Of a stretch of DNA of 64,000 bases, positions 1 through 11,661 are shown piece by piece. Under the pieces are notes generated by a model that ran no database searches, was not told the DNA's origin, and worked only from the letters and a program-made list of their open reading frames with translations. The stretch is from Dissophora ornata (lineage: Eukaryota; Mortierellomycota; Mortierellomycetes; Mortierellales; Mortierellaceae): positions 40,275 to 104,274 of the forward strand of contig MU616562.1 of the NCBI GenBank assembly GCA_025201705.1, given 5' to 3'. Position numbers and translations under genes: made by a program. How positions within the stretch are numbered: the first letter of the stretch is position 1; each line of letters opens with the position of its first letter.

Positions 1-407
1 ACAACGCAGGTATCCCCACCATCGTTGCTGCCGGTAACGATGGCAACGCCGATGCCTGCAACGGATCTCCCTCAGGTGCCTCCGGAAGTTTCACCATTGC
101 CGCCTCCGACATTAACGACAGAATTGCATCGTTCTCGTCCTGGGGCCAGTGCGTTGATATCTTTGGACCCGGCGTCGACATCACTTCGGCCTGGATCGGA
201 TCGTCCTATGCCATCAACACCATCTCAGGCACGTCGATGGCTACTCCCCACGTTGTCGGTGTTGCCGCTCTTTTGTTGAGCTCGGATCCTTCACTGACTT
301 CGGCCCAGGCTGTTTACAACAAGTTAGCCCAGACTGCCACTCGTGATGCCATTGGCGGCTACTTGAGGGGCTCACCCAACCTGTTGGTGTACAACGGCGC
401 CGTCTAA
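1..407 (+). CDS. Subtilisin-like (S8, proteinase K type) secreted protease, 3' end only
   Basis: The reading frame enters from the left edge (codons start at base 3) and ends at the TAA at 405-407, giving the last 134 residues. It holds the oxyanion-hole motif VAAGND and the catalytic serine motif GTSMATPHVVGVAAL (Ser codon 234-236). Asp and His of the triad, the propeptide and the signal peptide lie outside the window. The family are secreted endopeptidases that cleave extracellular protein. It is closely related to the complete gene at 15934-17136: the motif around the serine is identical and the length after it is the same. The 5' truncation is a window-edge artefact, not gene decay. I am sure of the family; the substrate is unknown. 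Confidence 0.93.
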   Translation, partial: NAGIPTIVAAGNDGNADACNGSPSGASGSFTIAASDINDRIASFSSWGQCVDIFGPGVDITSAWIGSSYAINTISGTSMATPHVVGVAALLLSSDPSLTSAQAVYNKLAQTATRDAIGGYLRGSPNLLVYNGAV

Positions 408-1466
408 AAGAACGCGACACGCTAATACTCTCTGTCGCGCCAACTTCAAGCATTATATGCAGACAATACGGGAGCTTCATGATTTATGCCCATTTATTCG
501 ATTAGTACCGGAAGCAATCTTTTTTCACGATCTATTTTCTTGTATTTGCTCTGAAGGTGCCTGGCGCATCATCTCAATTATTTATTGTTCTCTGGCAGGG
601 TCAGAAAAACACAACAGTAACACCAAGAAAATCTTATGAAATAAATGGATTATATGAACTATTTTTTTTTCTGGATAGCTACGACACCCATCCGCTTATC
701 CCTCCTCGTCCTATCAACCTCTCGCAGTTCATTAAAAATTTTGTTAGTGCTCCTGCATTCCGGGGACCTGTAATGCCTTTTCAACTCCAACTCACGCCCA
801 CAGAAGCGGCCCTGACGGACGACCACTGCGCTCATTTTTGTCGCCTCTCGCCACTGATTAGATCTCCACGTATACACTACCTGAGGCCCCATTACGAAGT
901 ATATAATAAACAATGAGTTCCACGCAATGAGCACCTGCGCGGTATGTGACAAAAGGCAGCGCTATAAAGGAATATCCAACTTGGAGTTTTTTGAGATGCA
1001 CTACACTTTGAAGCATATACTCGATACACCCTTACGTTACGGACCCAAGACAGCTTCAACACCTGCATCAATAAACTGGAGCTGGTAGATCATACGAGAC
1101 ACACAATTGATGACCTGTCCACATGCGGTTCTCGTCTCCACCTTACCAAAACTCTATTCTCCCGAAGGTCCAGTGCCAGCAACTGCACTCGGCACTCGTT
1201 CAAGGAAAATTTCAGAACCTCTTCTAGAAGTGACTGATACAGCTCAACGCCAGGAACTTGTGGTTGCGCTTTCATATCAACAAGCGCCTTTCTCGCGAAA
1301 CGCCTGTATTATGTAATGAATCAGCAGCCTGGCGCGAATTGCACAATTTTCAGGGTTAAGAGGAGACAAAGTTCTAGTCATGGAAGTGCATTCCTATAAC
1401 GCGATTCTATTCCAAAGACGCCACGGATGTTATTTATGCTGGCTTCATCTTTGCCACATAGAAGCC
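408..1466. other. Intergenic, no gene recognised
   Basis: Short frames on both strands show no family signature. This should hold the 3' UTR of the protease (to about 600) and the 3' flank of the convergent NLR gene. Confidence 0.5.
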
Positions 1467-4400
1467 CTACAACTGAGTTGGTACACACACGGCACCGCGC
1501 TGCTTTAAGAGCTGCTTATTCAGTCGACTTAGTCCTTGCACGTCTTCCATAGATGTGTCCGCTAATGTAAGCACGTCTAGCGGAGATCTCCAACACAAAC
1601 GTGCGGTACACTCATTCCCCTTTTCTATTACCTGCCACTGCAATACCGATCCGTCCGTACAACCAACCACCAAACAATCACCGTTCATGGCTACTTTCCA
1701 GGCAATACAGCTGACCATTGCATAATTTTGTATCGCAACCTGACATTGACCTGATGTAACGTCCCACAATCGCACTGTGAAGTCGTCACTGCCTGATGCA
1801 ACCTGATCGCCTGTTGGCGAATATACGATACTCCGAACCCAGTCACGATGGCCACTCAAGGTGTGTTGGCATTCTCCGGTTCCAACGTCCCACAACCGAG
1901 CTGTCTTGTCTTCACTACCAGACGCAATCTGACTGCCTTTTAGTGAATACGCGATGCTCCGAACAGCCTTGCTATGACCGATCAAAGTGTGGCGGCAATC
2001 TCCGGTTTCAGCGTCCCACAACCGCACTGTCTTGTCATCACTGCCGGATGCAATCTTATCACCTTTGGGCGAATAGGCAATATTCCGAACGCTCTTTCTA
2101 TGGCCGCCCAGGGTGTGGAGACAATTCCCGGTTTCGACGTCCCACAACCGAACTGTCTTGTCATCACTGCCAGACGCAATCTGATCTGCTTTTGGCGAAT
2201 ACGAGATGCTCTGAACACTGTTACCATGGCCGCTCAAGATACGGCGACAATCTCCGGTTTCGACATCCCACAGCCGCACTGTCATGTCGACACTGCCAGA
2301 GGCAATCTGATCTCCTTTCGGCGAATACGCGATGCTCTGAACACTTTTGCTATGACCGATCAAGGTGTGGCGGCAATCTCCTGTTTCAACGTCCCATAGC
2401 CGCACCGCCTTATCTTCACTGCCAGACACAATATGATCGCCCGTCGGCGAATACGCAATGCTTTGAACTCGGTTGCTATGGCCGCTCAGATTGTGGCGAC
2501 AACCTCCGGTTTTGGAGTCCCACAGCCGCACTGTCTTGTCATCACTGCCGGACGCAATCTGATCACTTTTTGGCGAATATGCGACACTATGAACAATCTC
2601 GCTATGGCCGCTCAAAGTGTCGCGGCAATCCCCAGTTTTAACGTCCCACAGCCGAACTGTCTTGTCTAAACTGCCAGACGAAATCTGATCGCCTCTTGGC
2701 GAATACGCGATGCTCTGTACCCAGCCGCTATGGCCACTCAAGGTGTGGCGACAATCTCCGGTTTCAACGTCCCACAGCCGCACCGTCGCGTCATTACTGC
2801 CAGACGCAATCTGATCACCTTTTGGAGAATACGCAATGCTCTTAACCCAGTCACCATGGCCGCTCAAAGTGTGGAGGCAATCTCCGGTCTCAACATCCCA
2901 CAGCCGCACCGTCTTGTCATAGCTGCTGGACGCAACCCGATCTCCTTTTGGCGAATACACAATGCTGAAAACACCATCTTCATGGCCCATCAAGGTACGG
3001 CGGCAATCTCCAGTTTCAATGTCCCATAGCCGCACCGTCTTATCTTCACTGCCAGACGCAATCTGATCACCTTTTGGCGAATACACGACGCTAAACACAA
3101 CGCCGCTATGGCCGCTCAGTGTGTGGCGACAATCTCCTGTTTCAACGTCCCAAAGCCGCACTGTCTTGTCCCGACTGCCAGACGCAATCTGATCACCTTT
3201 TGGCGAATACGTGATGCTCTTAACCCAGTCGCGATGGCCACTCAAGATGTGATGACAATCCCCGGATTCAGCATCCCATAGCCGTACTGTCGCATCATTA
3301 CTGCAAGACGCTATCTGATCACCTTCTGGCGAATATGCAATGCTCTGAATCTGGTCGTTATGGCCGCTCATGATGTAGCGGCAATCTCCGGTTTCAATAT
3401 TCCACAGCCGCACTGTCTTGTCTTCACTGCCAGACGCAATCTGATCGCCGTTTGGAGAATATGCGACGCTCTGAACTTTGTCATTGTGGCCCTTCAAGGT
3501 GTGGAGGCAGTCTCCCGTCTCAACGTCCCATAGCCGCACTGTCTTGTCCGAGCTGCCGGAAGCAATCTGACCTCCTTTTGGCGAATACGCGACGCTCTGA
3601 ACCCAGCCGCTGTGTCCGTGTAATGTCGCCAGTTTCTCCCAATTTGACGTTGTATAGACATTGATGTCACCATTGTCAAGACCATCTGTGAATGTTTTCC
3701 CATCTGGGGAATATACACAGGACACCACCGCGCTCTCTTCATTGAGATATGGCAACTCGCCAAATTGCACCCCTGCCATCTGCGCGCTACTCAAATCAGC
3801 TCCGCGTAACCACACACTGCGAAGTGTGACCTTTCTCATGTCTGCCCCTTGCAGCTGAGCACAATCGAATACTCCATGACTCAAGTCCGCTCCTGGAATT
3901 TGGATCCCTCGTAAATCTGCTCCGTTAAATTGCACTCCCGCCCTGACCAATATCGTGATCGCATTGGTCGCCGCCTTGCGTACTGTCTCGAGCTTCTTCT
4001 GTTCTGTTTTCGACCGCTCAATCACTGCTAGTAGCTGCCTCTTGAATAGAGCTTCCTGCTGCACACGTTCCACCAAGAATCGTAGAATCGACGGCTCGCC
4101 TACAAAGTTCTTCCATCCTAAAGGTGACTCAAGCACCGGTTGCTCTACCGCAACTACCACTTCCTCCTCAGCCTCTTGACTTTCAAAACTGTATGTGGAA
4201 CTGATGCTCCCTCGACGTGAAGCGGTTGTTGTCGGCTTCTCGATCCCTGCTCCGTCGCTCACTCCCTCTAGTGGTTCAAATACCGCTCTCGCCAAACTGT
4301 ATTCCAGAAGTGATCGATGAAGAAACCGATACTGGTTGCCGCTGCGGTTCAGAGGACAAGCCTCAAGCAAAAGTTTCTTCTTCTCGTCCTCTTGGCTGAA

Positions 4401-7400
4401 GAAGTCCTCCTTCCATGTCCCTTGATCGCGGGAGGTCGAATAATCGATCACTGAATTGCCTGCTTGATTTTCAAAGATCGCCGTTGCCAATTGCTTCAAG
4501 AACTCAATGCATTTCAGTGTAAATCCTTGGTCGGATAAGCTCTTAAACGATTTCCTGTCTCTGTCATTCACTTGCTCGACGAGTCGTTTCTTGCCTCGCT
4601 CCAGCCAATGCTCCACGAATTGGTCATACAGTGCTACTCTCGTGATCCGGGCCGCCGAGAGATTTTGTCCTGGGTCCACCATGCGCGGCAAAACCTCCAA
4701 GGACAAGGATAACAGGAACGGATTTGTCACCAAGTCTTTCAGTCCGGGAATCCGATCAAGAGCCTGTATGTAATCATCAGTCTGCCAGAGTGGGCTTTCA
4801 ACAGACGCAAATTGATTGACATAGTCCTCAATCTGAGCCTTGGAGAATGGGGCAATAACTGCCTGTTGAAACAAGGTCGAGTTGGTTTGGTGATTTCGGT
4901 TCACTGGTTGGAATTGATCCTGATAATCGATGCCAAGATACTCGCTGCGACAGCTGATCACCATTTGAGCGTTCCACTCTCCCCGTTGGTTCAGTCGGTT
5001 GGTCGTGTATAAGTTGTGTGTCTGCCGAGTCTCGTCATAGCCGTCGCAGATCAAGATGTATTCGCGGTACCCCTTCAGCTCTCGGATTTGAGGCTCGGTG
5101 AACCCTTCATTCCGTAGGTGTTTGCCGATCAAATCATGCTCAGGGTTTTGGATTACTGCCAAGGCGATGAAGAGTGGAATCCGGCTCTCCTTTTTCTTGT
5201 AACTACTCCACAAGTCGCACTCGAGTTGCTGCTTAAAAGTAGATTTCCCCGCACCAGAGTCGCCAAGCAGCAGAAACACCTGTTGATTGCTGTCCAAGAA
5301 CTCTTTGACTTTGTCCATCAAAGGAAACAATGCGTCATTGTGGGCTTGTAGACTAGCTTTGGCTTGTGGAGAAATATAAACGGATTTGTTTCTATCTTCC
5401 AATCGTCGTATTCTCAGCTGGCGTAAACTGGCCTCCACGTCGATCTTATTCTGAACACGATCGAGTAGGGATGGAGACAATGGTGGAGGTAAAACCACTT
5501 TCAATGGGTGTGAACTTGGACCTTCCTCTCGACACGATCGACAGAGTGCATGTTTCATGGAGTTCCCATCGTTTTCCAACTCCTGCAGTAGGGTTTCAAC
5601 AGCTATGGCACATAAATGTCGGTGTTTGGTTACATGCCGTTAGCTCTAGAAACAATGTTAAGTTCATCGGTAACGTAAATGCATCATCCCTCCCCCCCTC
5701 CCTCATACCTTGCATAGCGCCTCCAGATGGGGTTGCAAGTTGCATAAGGATATCAAGGATCCACTGCTTGACGCTGACTATCTGGCCCCAGGATGTGTCA
5801 TTTTGATACATCTCTCCTAAAAACGCGATAGCGCTTGTTCGGGAATCTTCATCGCACTCTGTATTGGCTGCGAGCTCTCCTAGCCGTTGACATACTCCCC
5901 ATTGAAAGGCTGGATCCCGTCGGCAAGGCGCTTCACAGACCAGCCTCTTGAACTCGACAAGCTGGCCATTCCGAAGCAAGACATCCGCGCCCCGTAAAGC
6001 TGGATACCAGGCACGTTTGCGACTGAAGCTCAAACCCTCCTTAAGGCAGTCCAAGAATTGTTGTCCGCTCTTGGCCAGTGTGCAAATATCTTGGTATGCG
6101 TTTCTTGCTAATACAAACACCTCTGATGCTCCGGCAAGTCCTTTTTGAATATGGCTCAAGCCTTCCACAAAGCCGTTAAGATCCAAGCCTTTTACTGCGC
6201 TCACCAGCCCTGAAACCCCCTTGACCACATTTCCTGTGCGCCTCGCAGTGGATTGCCATGGCGTTTCATCGTCTGGGACGTAGAGCAAGGCTTGATAAGC
6301 GTAGGCGGCTTGATAGACCAGGAAAGGATCAATGTTGCCTTCTAGACCATGCAGATAGGCTGCGAGAGGTGCGTGGAGCTGTTCGCGGTCCAGGCCTTTG
6401 ACCTTGCTATCGGCCATGGCATCCAACACGCGCGACACCGTGATCGCCAACTGACAGATATACTCTGGCGATTGCTGGTGAGTGTCTTTTAAGCGTGTGC
6501 TGATAAGCTCCAGTATCTTGACTAGGTTGTCGGCGTTGAGATAGCCTGGAACAGCGCGTTGTACCAATTGTGCCATTCCTTCGAGTAGATTGAAATCCAG
6601 CAATTTGGATTGCTCGATGCCATGGAAAAATTGCTGGAGTAATTGTTGGAGATCGTCTTTTGCGAGAACCGGCACTAGGCACACAACCTCGGCGACAGCT
6701 TTCACATCCTTGAGTTCCTCACGAGCAAATTCTCGGAGAATGTTGGTCGCCAGCGCTTTTAGCCTTTCCTGCTCGTCTGGATCATGTTCTATGGTAGTTA
6801 GCCAGCTGCGTTCGGTCTGATCGAGTACGTCGTCGGGTGATTGGGAAGATTGTAAAAGGTCGAGACAATGAACAAGCTGAGATATGCTCTCGAGACGCTC
6901 CTCGACTCCTGGCAATTTGTTTATGCCTGGAGGCTGATGCATGTCTTTTGCGAAGATATGAGGAAGGATCGGTGCGACATCTTGACCTGGGCTGTCCTGA
7001 ATCAGAGGAGAAGTGAGAAGATAAGGGGGTGGAGGCGACGGGCGAATGGTAAAATCCATTGATGGCATAATGGCAGGATTCACAGTGAGATTTTCAGCGG
7101 GATCCACAGCCGGACCCACAGCCGATCCTGTAGAGGGTGATTGGCCTGGTAACTGGACATGTCCCCTGTGAAGTAGCGCATTGATTGTAGGGTATTATAC
7201 CACTGTTAGGTATACTAATTGTAAACGTTCAACAACAAAATCATCGTTGCCGACTCACCCCCATTTTTCGGTATTGATATAAACGGCCTGCGCCTGGTCG
7301 CGATGCCCTATGCTGCCCAGCAGCTCACCGAGCCCAAAATATATGACTGCAATCCCATTGCATAGAGCTCGATCTTCCACGCGCGAGGACGACATGAGAT

Positions 7401-7575
7401 TTCTTCTTGCTGATCTTCTTATGCGGGACAACGCGGTTTTCGCATCTTCGCAATATGTCAGAGCCATTTTAGAACTCTGCGCTTTTCGTGCATTCTCCAG
7501 ATGACCACTGGCAACATTCAGCGCCTCTTGCGGTGAGAGGACGCTTCTCCATGGTGAAAATGGACTGCTGAGCAT
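1467..7575 (-). CDS. STAND/NLR protein: helical N-terminus, NACHT, pentapeptide repeats, 15 near-identical WD40 repeats
   Basis: Three exons, 7575-7259, 7165-5709 and 5602-1467, give about 1969 residues. The introns start GTGAGT and GTATGA and end CAG and TAG. The start is the ATG at 7575 (MLSSPFSP); the frame is open further upstream to 7809, but without ATG. Residues 1-590 are predicted helical with no family I can name. NACHT: Walker A GDSGAGKST near 705-713, Walker B LICDGYDE near 775-782, then ISCRSEYL. Pentapeptide-type A-D-L/M steps (NGADLRG, PGADLSH, QGADMRK, RGADLSS) follow at about 3780-3945 in DNA. WD40 repeats fill residues about 1255-1885, preceded by one divergent repeat and followed by a degenerate blade and tail. 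By family knowledge such proteins oligomerise when the repeat domain binds a ligand and signal cell death or defence. What the N-terminus does is unknown; it is not a recognisable HET, lipase or PNP domain. No frameshift is visible, so it looks intact. Confidence 0.92.
1722..3611 (-). repeat. 15 x 126-bp coding tandem repeat (high-identity WD40 array)
   Basis: This is exactly 1890 bp, 15 units of 42 codons with consensus core YSPKGDQIASGS-D-TVRLWD-ETGDC and a closing GH. Units differ mainly at residues 1, 2, 3 and 5 after GH, at the residue before the Asp of GS-D, two residues after that Asp, and after LWD. Near-identity at DNA level makes the array prone to unequal exchange and to assembly collapse. 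Confidence 0.95.
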
Positions 7576-8699
7576 TATTGGTTTCCGATCTTCCTCTTGT
7601 ATTGTTTTCTGTTGGTTTGATTTTCTCTCCCCTTTGCTCCGTGATTTCTGACTGTCGTCTAGCGATGGACTTGCCAGAAGAGCTGATGAATGTTCTTCGC
7701 ACTTGGTGTAAGTGAGATAAAGCTTTGGAGATGCAGGACTGCGGTCGATGTCGGCTGTTGTGAGCCTATTTGACTTGGTTGACTGTAAATACGCGGAGTA
7801 AGAGATCAATGGTCATTTACAGATGCTTGGCTATGTACCGATATTAAGCGCCTCAGATAAAGCTGTAGCTCACCTCGACACGTATTTGGTTTCTTGTTCC
7901 TGATGACTATTCGCGCAGTAGCAAGATTACAGTACGATCGACCAGAGCGATGCTCACTTTGCCCCGTTGCTTCTAGCAGAGGCGGCTATTGCCAGACACA
8001 TAATGTTATTGTCTATTTCACAGGGATGAACGTTTTCCTCACTAGTACGGTCTCTAGCCCAAGTTATTCTACTGGCATTCTTGGCTCGGGTGTGCCTGTT
8101 CGGGCATTGGCATAATGAAAAATTGGTGTTGTCTATTACCAGATTGGGCGGACAGGGTATGGGACTGAGAAGAAAGACAGAGAAAAGAGAGAGTGAGAGC
8201 GAGAGAGAGATTGGGTAGCGGATTTATTTGAGAGCAGGGAAAGAGAGATTTCCGACTATTCCCATCCGCCGCCTCCTTTGTGTAACCGATGTGTTGGAGT
8301 GGGAGAGGGATCTGTTCCGAGCGCCTCGTGCATGTTTACAGCCTTTGCCTCCTGCACTCGTCCTCAGACAACCTCATTCCAGGACATGTCTTGCCACGCA
8401 TGGGGCAGGGTCATACTGAAAGACGGCGAAAGTGGGGAGGGGAATGGTCTGTGAGTACTACATAGACCGTGAGGTCTTGCCCCTGAGAACTAGACGGAGT
8501 GAGAGAGATCGCACGCTTGAAAATACCACTGCCACATTCACAATTACTACAGGGAAAGGAAGGGAAGTGGTTGGTGAGTTGGTTATTCTCCCACCATGTA
8601 ACACAGCGCGGGAGCGATTTTTTTTTTGTGTGCGCCAGGCAATGAATCTTTGCCACTTTGCAGAACAAAAAAAGACACTTGCTCGCGTTTTGTGACACA
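7576..8699. other. NLR upstream region, low-complexity flank
   Basis: It holds the presumed NLR promoter and 5' UTR (a GTGAGC donor-like site lies near 7875 on the minus strand, so a non-coding or short coding 5' exon is possible). A G/A-rich tract (GAGA-type) lies at about 8165-8215. No convincing gene is seen. Confidence 0.35.
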
Positions 8700-10890
8700 A
8701 CCTAAAATTTTATTGCATGGGCCGGACCTGGAAGATAACTCCAAATCAATCTGAAGTACGTATTGTTTTACGTCCCTAATCGATCTAGGGATATTCTGGT
8801 TCCTCTTGTACGCTGTGTTACTCAATGACAAGTAGTTCTGTTTTTGAAAATCATCATAAATGTCCTTTGGAACAACGAAAATCAACTCAACTTTGCCAGA
8901 CGACCCGGCCCAGCCTTTTTGAACGAGGCTTTCAACAAGAGTATTGAATGATGGTCTCTTGATAGGATGGCATGGAGACATAGTACTTGGAATGGGTAGC
9001 TGGGTGCCAACAACAGGCACAACGCCCCTGGAAATACTGCTGGAATCTCTTTTCATAATTATCGCAAGACTCTTGGCTTCAAAATCACAGTTGTTTTCGG
9101 GAATTATGCAGTACGTATAATTCAAACATTTCCCTTCTCAATTCCGACATCTTTGCTGACGAGTTTGTTCAAGATTTGTTGCCAAGAAGCATATTAAAGT
9201 TCTTCAGCAACTTCGTCTGCAATATGTGCCGAGGCCCATCCCAATCGGAAATCCTCGTGCGTAGCTGTAGGCCGACGGTGAAGCAGACGGCTACTGGACT
9301 CTAATAACTCCTCCCCTTGCACAAAGTACTACATTGTCTCCATCGGGTCTTTAATGTTGAAGATGGCTTTCTGAACACGTCCATGTGCTTTTTTCCTTGC
9401 GTCGTCGAGGCCCTTTGGGTCACGCTGTAATATACCCATCGGGGCTTCAAGGACATATCTTGGCACACCGCCTATCTTGCTGTAAAGCTCTGTAACGATA
9501 TCCTCGGGAACAGTGTGGAAGTTGTGGATGAGGTTCCGACATTGCATTAATTCCTCCAACGTCCATGGGGCTATGTGATAATGCCATGATACTCGTTTGT
9601 CGACCTCTCGATATTGGTCGACCTTGGAATATAACGTCTCTGGTGATGCTGATATAATTGTCCTTGCGATCGTGAGTAGCGGTTTTGGAGAACTATCAAT
9701 CAGGTGCCAAGTTTCAGGGAGGTCCAGTGGAATACCCTCCATAGGCAAAACAGTCAATGCTGCTCTTGTCCTGGAAAATCACAATAGGTGGGTTGCCCTC
9801 ACTGCTTGTTGCAAGGATTCGGATTGTGAAATATGCGAGGAAGGCGGATTTTCCGATGCCTGAAGTTCCAGTGAGAATGAGACGCTTCAGACCCGGACTC
9901 GTAGGATCGTTCATGCATCCTTTGGAGACCCCGTCATAAAAATCTTTGTAGCCTTGCCTGACATACGGGTTTTTAGTAGCGACGGCAGGAAAACGCGCGG
10001 ATGGATTGGACATTGAGTCCAACTCTTTAAAAGATGAACCTTGGTGAGCACTGGCAGTCTAAGATAATGAAACGTAAGGGTTCTCCCGGCCAAGTTTCTC
10101 ACCGATTCCTTGAAGTACAGAGACTCTCTCTTTTTGTGGTCGAGGTGAGTAAGCAAATATTCCCCGTCCTTAACAACCTTCACCGCTAGTCCCCCCATCT
10201 CGGCTATGTTTCTGAAAGTCGCTCGTGGACACCTGAAAAAACATTGGTCCAGGCATGTAGTCGAACCGAGGATAGTTTTCGTGACCGCGACACAGGATTT
10301 TGTCATGACCGCGTCTAAGAGAAATACTGGGGGCTTTGACCGTATTACAGTCCACAAAATCCACTGTAATGGAGGCAGATGACTGCTGTTGCATTGAGCA
10401 ATATCGTCTTGGTAACGCGTAAGAGCTGTTGAAATAGTGCTTGTTCAAAACTCGAACCCGTTGAGTAGCCCAAGATGTATCTGTTGTTTGATGTACTCGG
10501 GAAGTGCAAACAACGTGAGCAGTCTTAAAAGAGCTTTCCGAGCGGAGCGGAACAAAATGTGGCATTCAGTTCGTTGGTGCAGGGCCTCTATTCGCCGATA
10601 AACGAGTCCTAGGCCCACGAACTCCCATTCGAAAAAGACATTGGTGGTGTCAAAGAGCGTTTGCATGAGGGCATTGTAGAGCACGTTCTTCTCAGTAGTT
10701 CCAAGACCGTAGAAAACACTGACTTCTTTTGCTCTGAGAGATTTATTAGGTCAAAACAATCATTTTTATGGGTAGTTTTGAGATTTCGAATAAATTTGCA
10801 GTTGGAAGGGCTATTGACTAGCGTTTTGGATGGTCCCNNNNNNNNNNGCCGGATAAGAGAGAGATCGAGGATTGCTGTAGGTAACTTCAC
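8700..10890 (-). pseudogene. Broken Crinkler/RHS-type P-loop NTPase gene
   Basis: Minus-strand pieces of one protein can be followed in order but in changing frames. At 10684-10445 is a piece with EWEFVGLGLVY; at 10357-10170 one with a GPMFFQVS-like strand; at 10022-9714 the P-loop LTGTSGIGKSAFLAYF (Walker A GTSGIGKS) and IVIFQDKS; at 9757-9329 the LPETWHLIDSSPKP and KVDQYREVDKR region; and at 9125-8705 the C-terminus with LIFVVPKDIYDDF and VKQYVLQIDLE. Frame changes lie near 10690, 10035 and 9745, an in-frame stop at about 9329-9331, and more stops and a frame change near 9210-9125. The family (P-loop NTPase found in Crinkler effectors and the RHS-like group) is recognised by motif style, not by search. 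No N-terminal Crinkler header is visible. Introns could explain one break but not all, so I call it decayed. Confidence 0.6.
10838..10847. other. Assembly gap (10 N)
   Basis: Ten N bases lie inside the decayed island. The run probably marks a gap of unknown true size, so gene breaks next to it could be partly technical. Confidence 0.98.
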
Positions 10891-10893
10891 TTT

Positions 10894-11580
10894 TCAGAGT
10901 TGCAGGGTTCTCATATATTCATATTCTGTCTCAACGGCTTCAGCAGAACGCACAAGGACACTCGCTCCTCCAATAGCCATTACAACGTATACTTGCAGGT
11001 CATCAAGTCCAATGTCGATCCTAGCGCATGATGCGCACGTATTACGGCAGTTGCTGCAATCTAGCTTCCATGATAAATCCCATGGTGGCTGATGCCCATC
11101 CACTTTCACTCTGAGACTAATATGGGTGGGCTTTCGGCTACTGGCTCGCTTCCAAAGACCCTCTAAAGTGGCATTCTTCAGCTCCATTACAACGCGTGTC
11201 TGCTCACTCGCATTCGTCATAGCTTTCTGCAAGGTGAAAATGTTGGCAAGTCCAAAGCGACCCTCTCTAGACTTTTGTTGATCCGTCAACGACAAGACAA
11301 AGCTCAGGTACACTATTACTCGGTTCGTCCAAAAGAATTTCGACGATGCCTTGAAGTACGGCATCATTTGCTATCTGCAGGGACCTTACAGCCCTTGATA
11401 ACAGGAAGGTCTCCAAAAGCCCACAGAACCTTTCGTACCGCCTGCCTTATGGCTTGTGAATGCAGGAACCATGAGAGCTCTTATCTTATCTTGAGTGCGC
11501 AGAAAGGCATCAATCCGATCCAGGACCTAAATATGAAGTCTTTGTTATCGCTTAATTCTAATCACCTGAGTGCTCAGCAA
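10894..11580 (-). pseudogene. Decayed PD-(D/E)XK nuclease-like gene remnant
   Basis: The minus strand carries coding-like stretches in shifting frames. One holds RTQDKIRALMVPAFTSHK (about 11530-11450), one VRKVLWAFGDLPVIKGCK (about 11440-11385), one EILLDEPSN followed by PELCLVVDG (about 11345-11285), and then a 157-residue open frame (11367-10894) with GRFGLANIF, VVMELKNATLEGLW and DDLQVYVVMAIGG. The acidic-x-K pair in VVMELK after a short strand, with the preceding GRFG-x-x-x-IF strand, is the style of the PD-(D/E)XK nuclease superfamily domains common as accessory proteins in early-diverging fungi. At least three frame changes and stops break it, and conserved sequence between GLW and the C-terminal strand is short or missing. 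It may have been part of the same locus as the NTPase remnant downstream. The family call is by eye. Confidence 0.45.
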
Positions 11581-11661
11581 TAACGCAATACGGATGTTTG
11601 TCTTCCGCACAACATCCATACAACCCAAGTACATGTACTCATCCACAAGTCCTCCATTTAA

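Noticed and set aside
1796..2641. 281-residue plus-strand frame and similar frames opposite the NLR
   Set aside because: Mirror of the 126-bp WD40 repeats on the other strand; its repeats follow the WD40 period and it has no independent motif.
1722..3611. Regularly spaced direct repeats resembling an array (CRISPR-like spacing)
   Set aside because: The units are contiguous 126-bp coding WD40 repeats without spacers, in a eukaryotic gene.
7576..7809. Upstream extension of the NLR first exon (78 more residues)
   Set aside because: Frame is open but begins without ATG, and its composition is unlike the rest; the ATG at 7575 is the simpler start, though a 5' exon beyond 7870 is not excluded.
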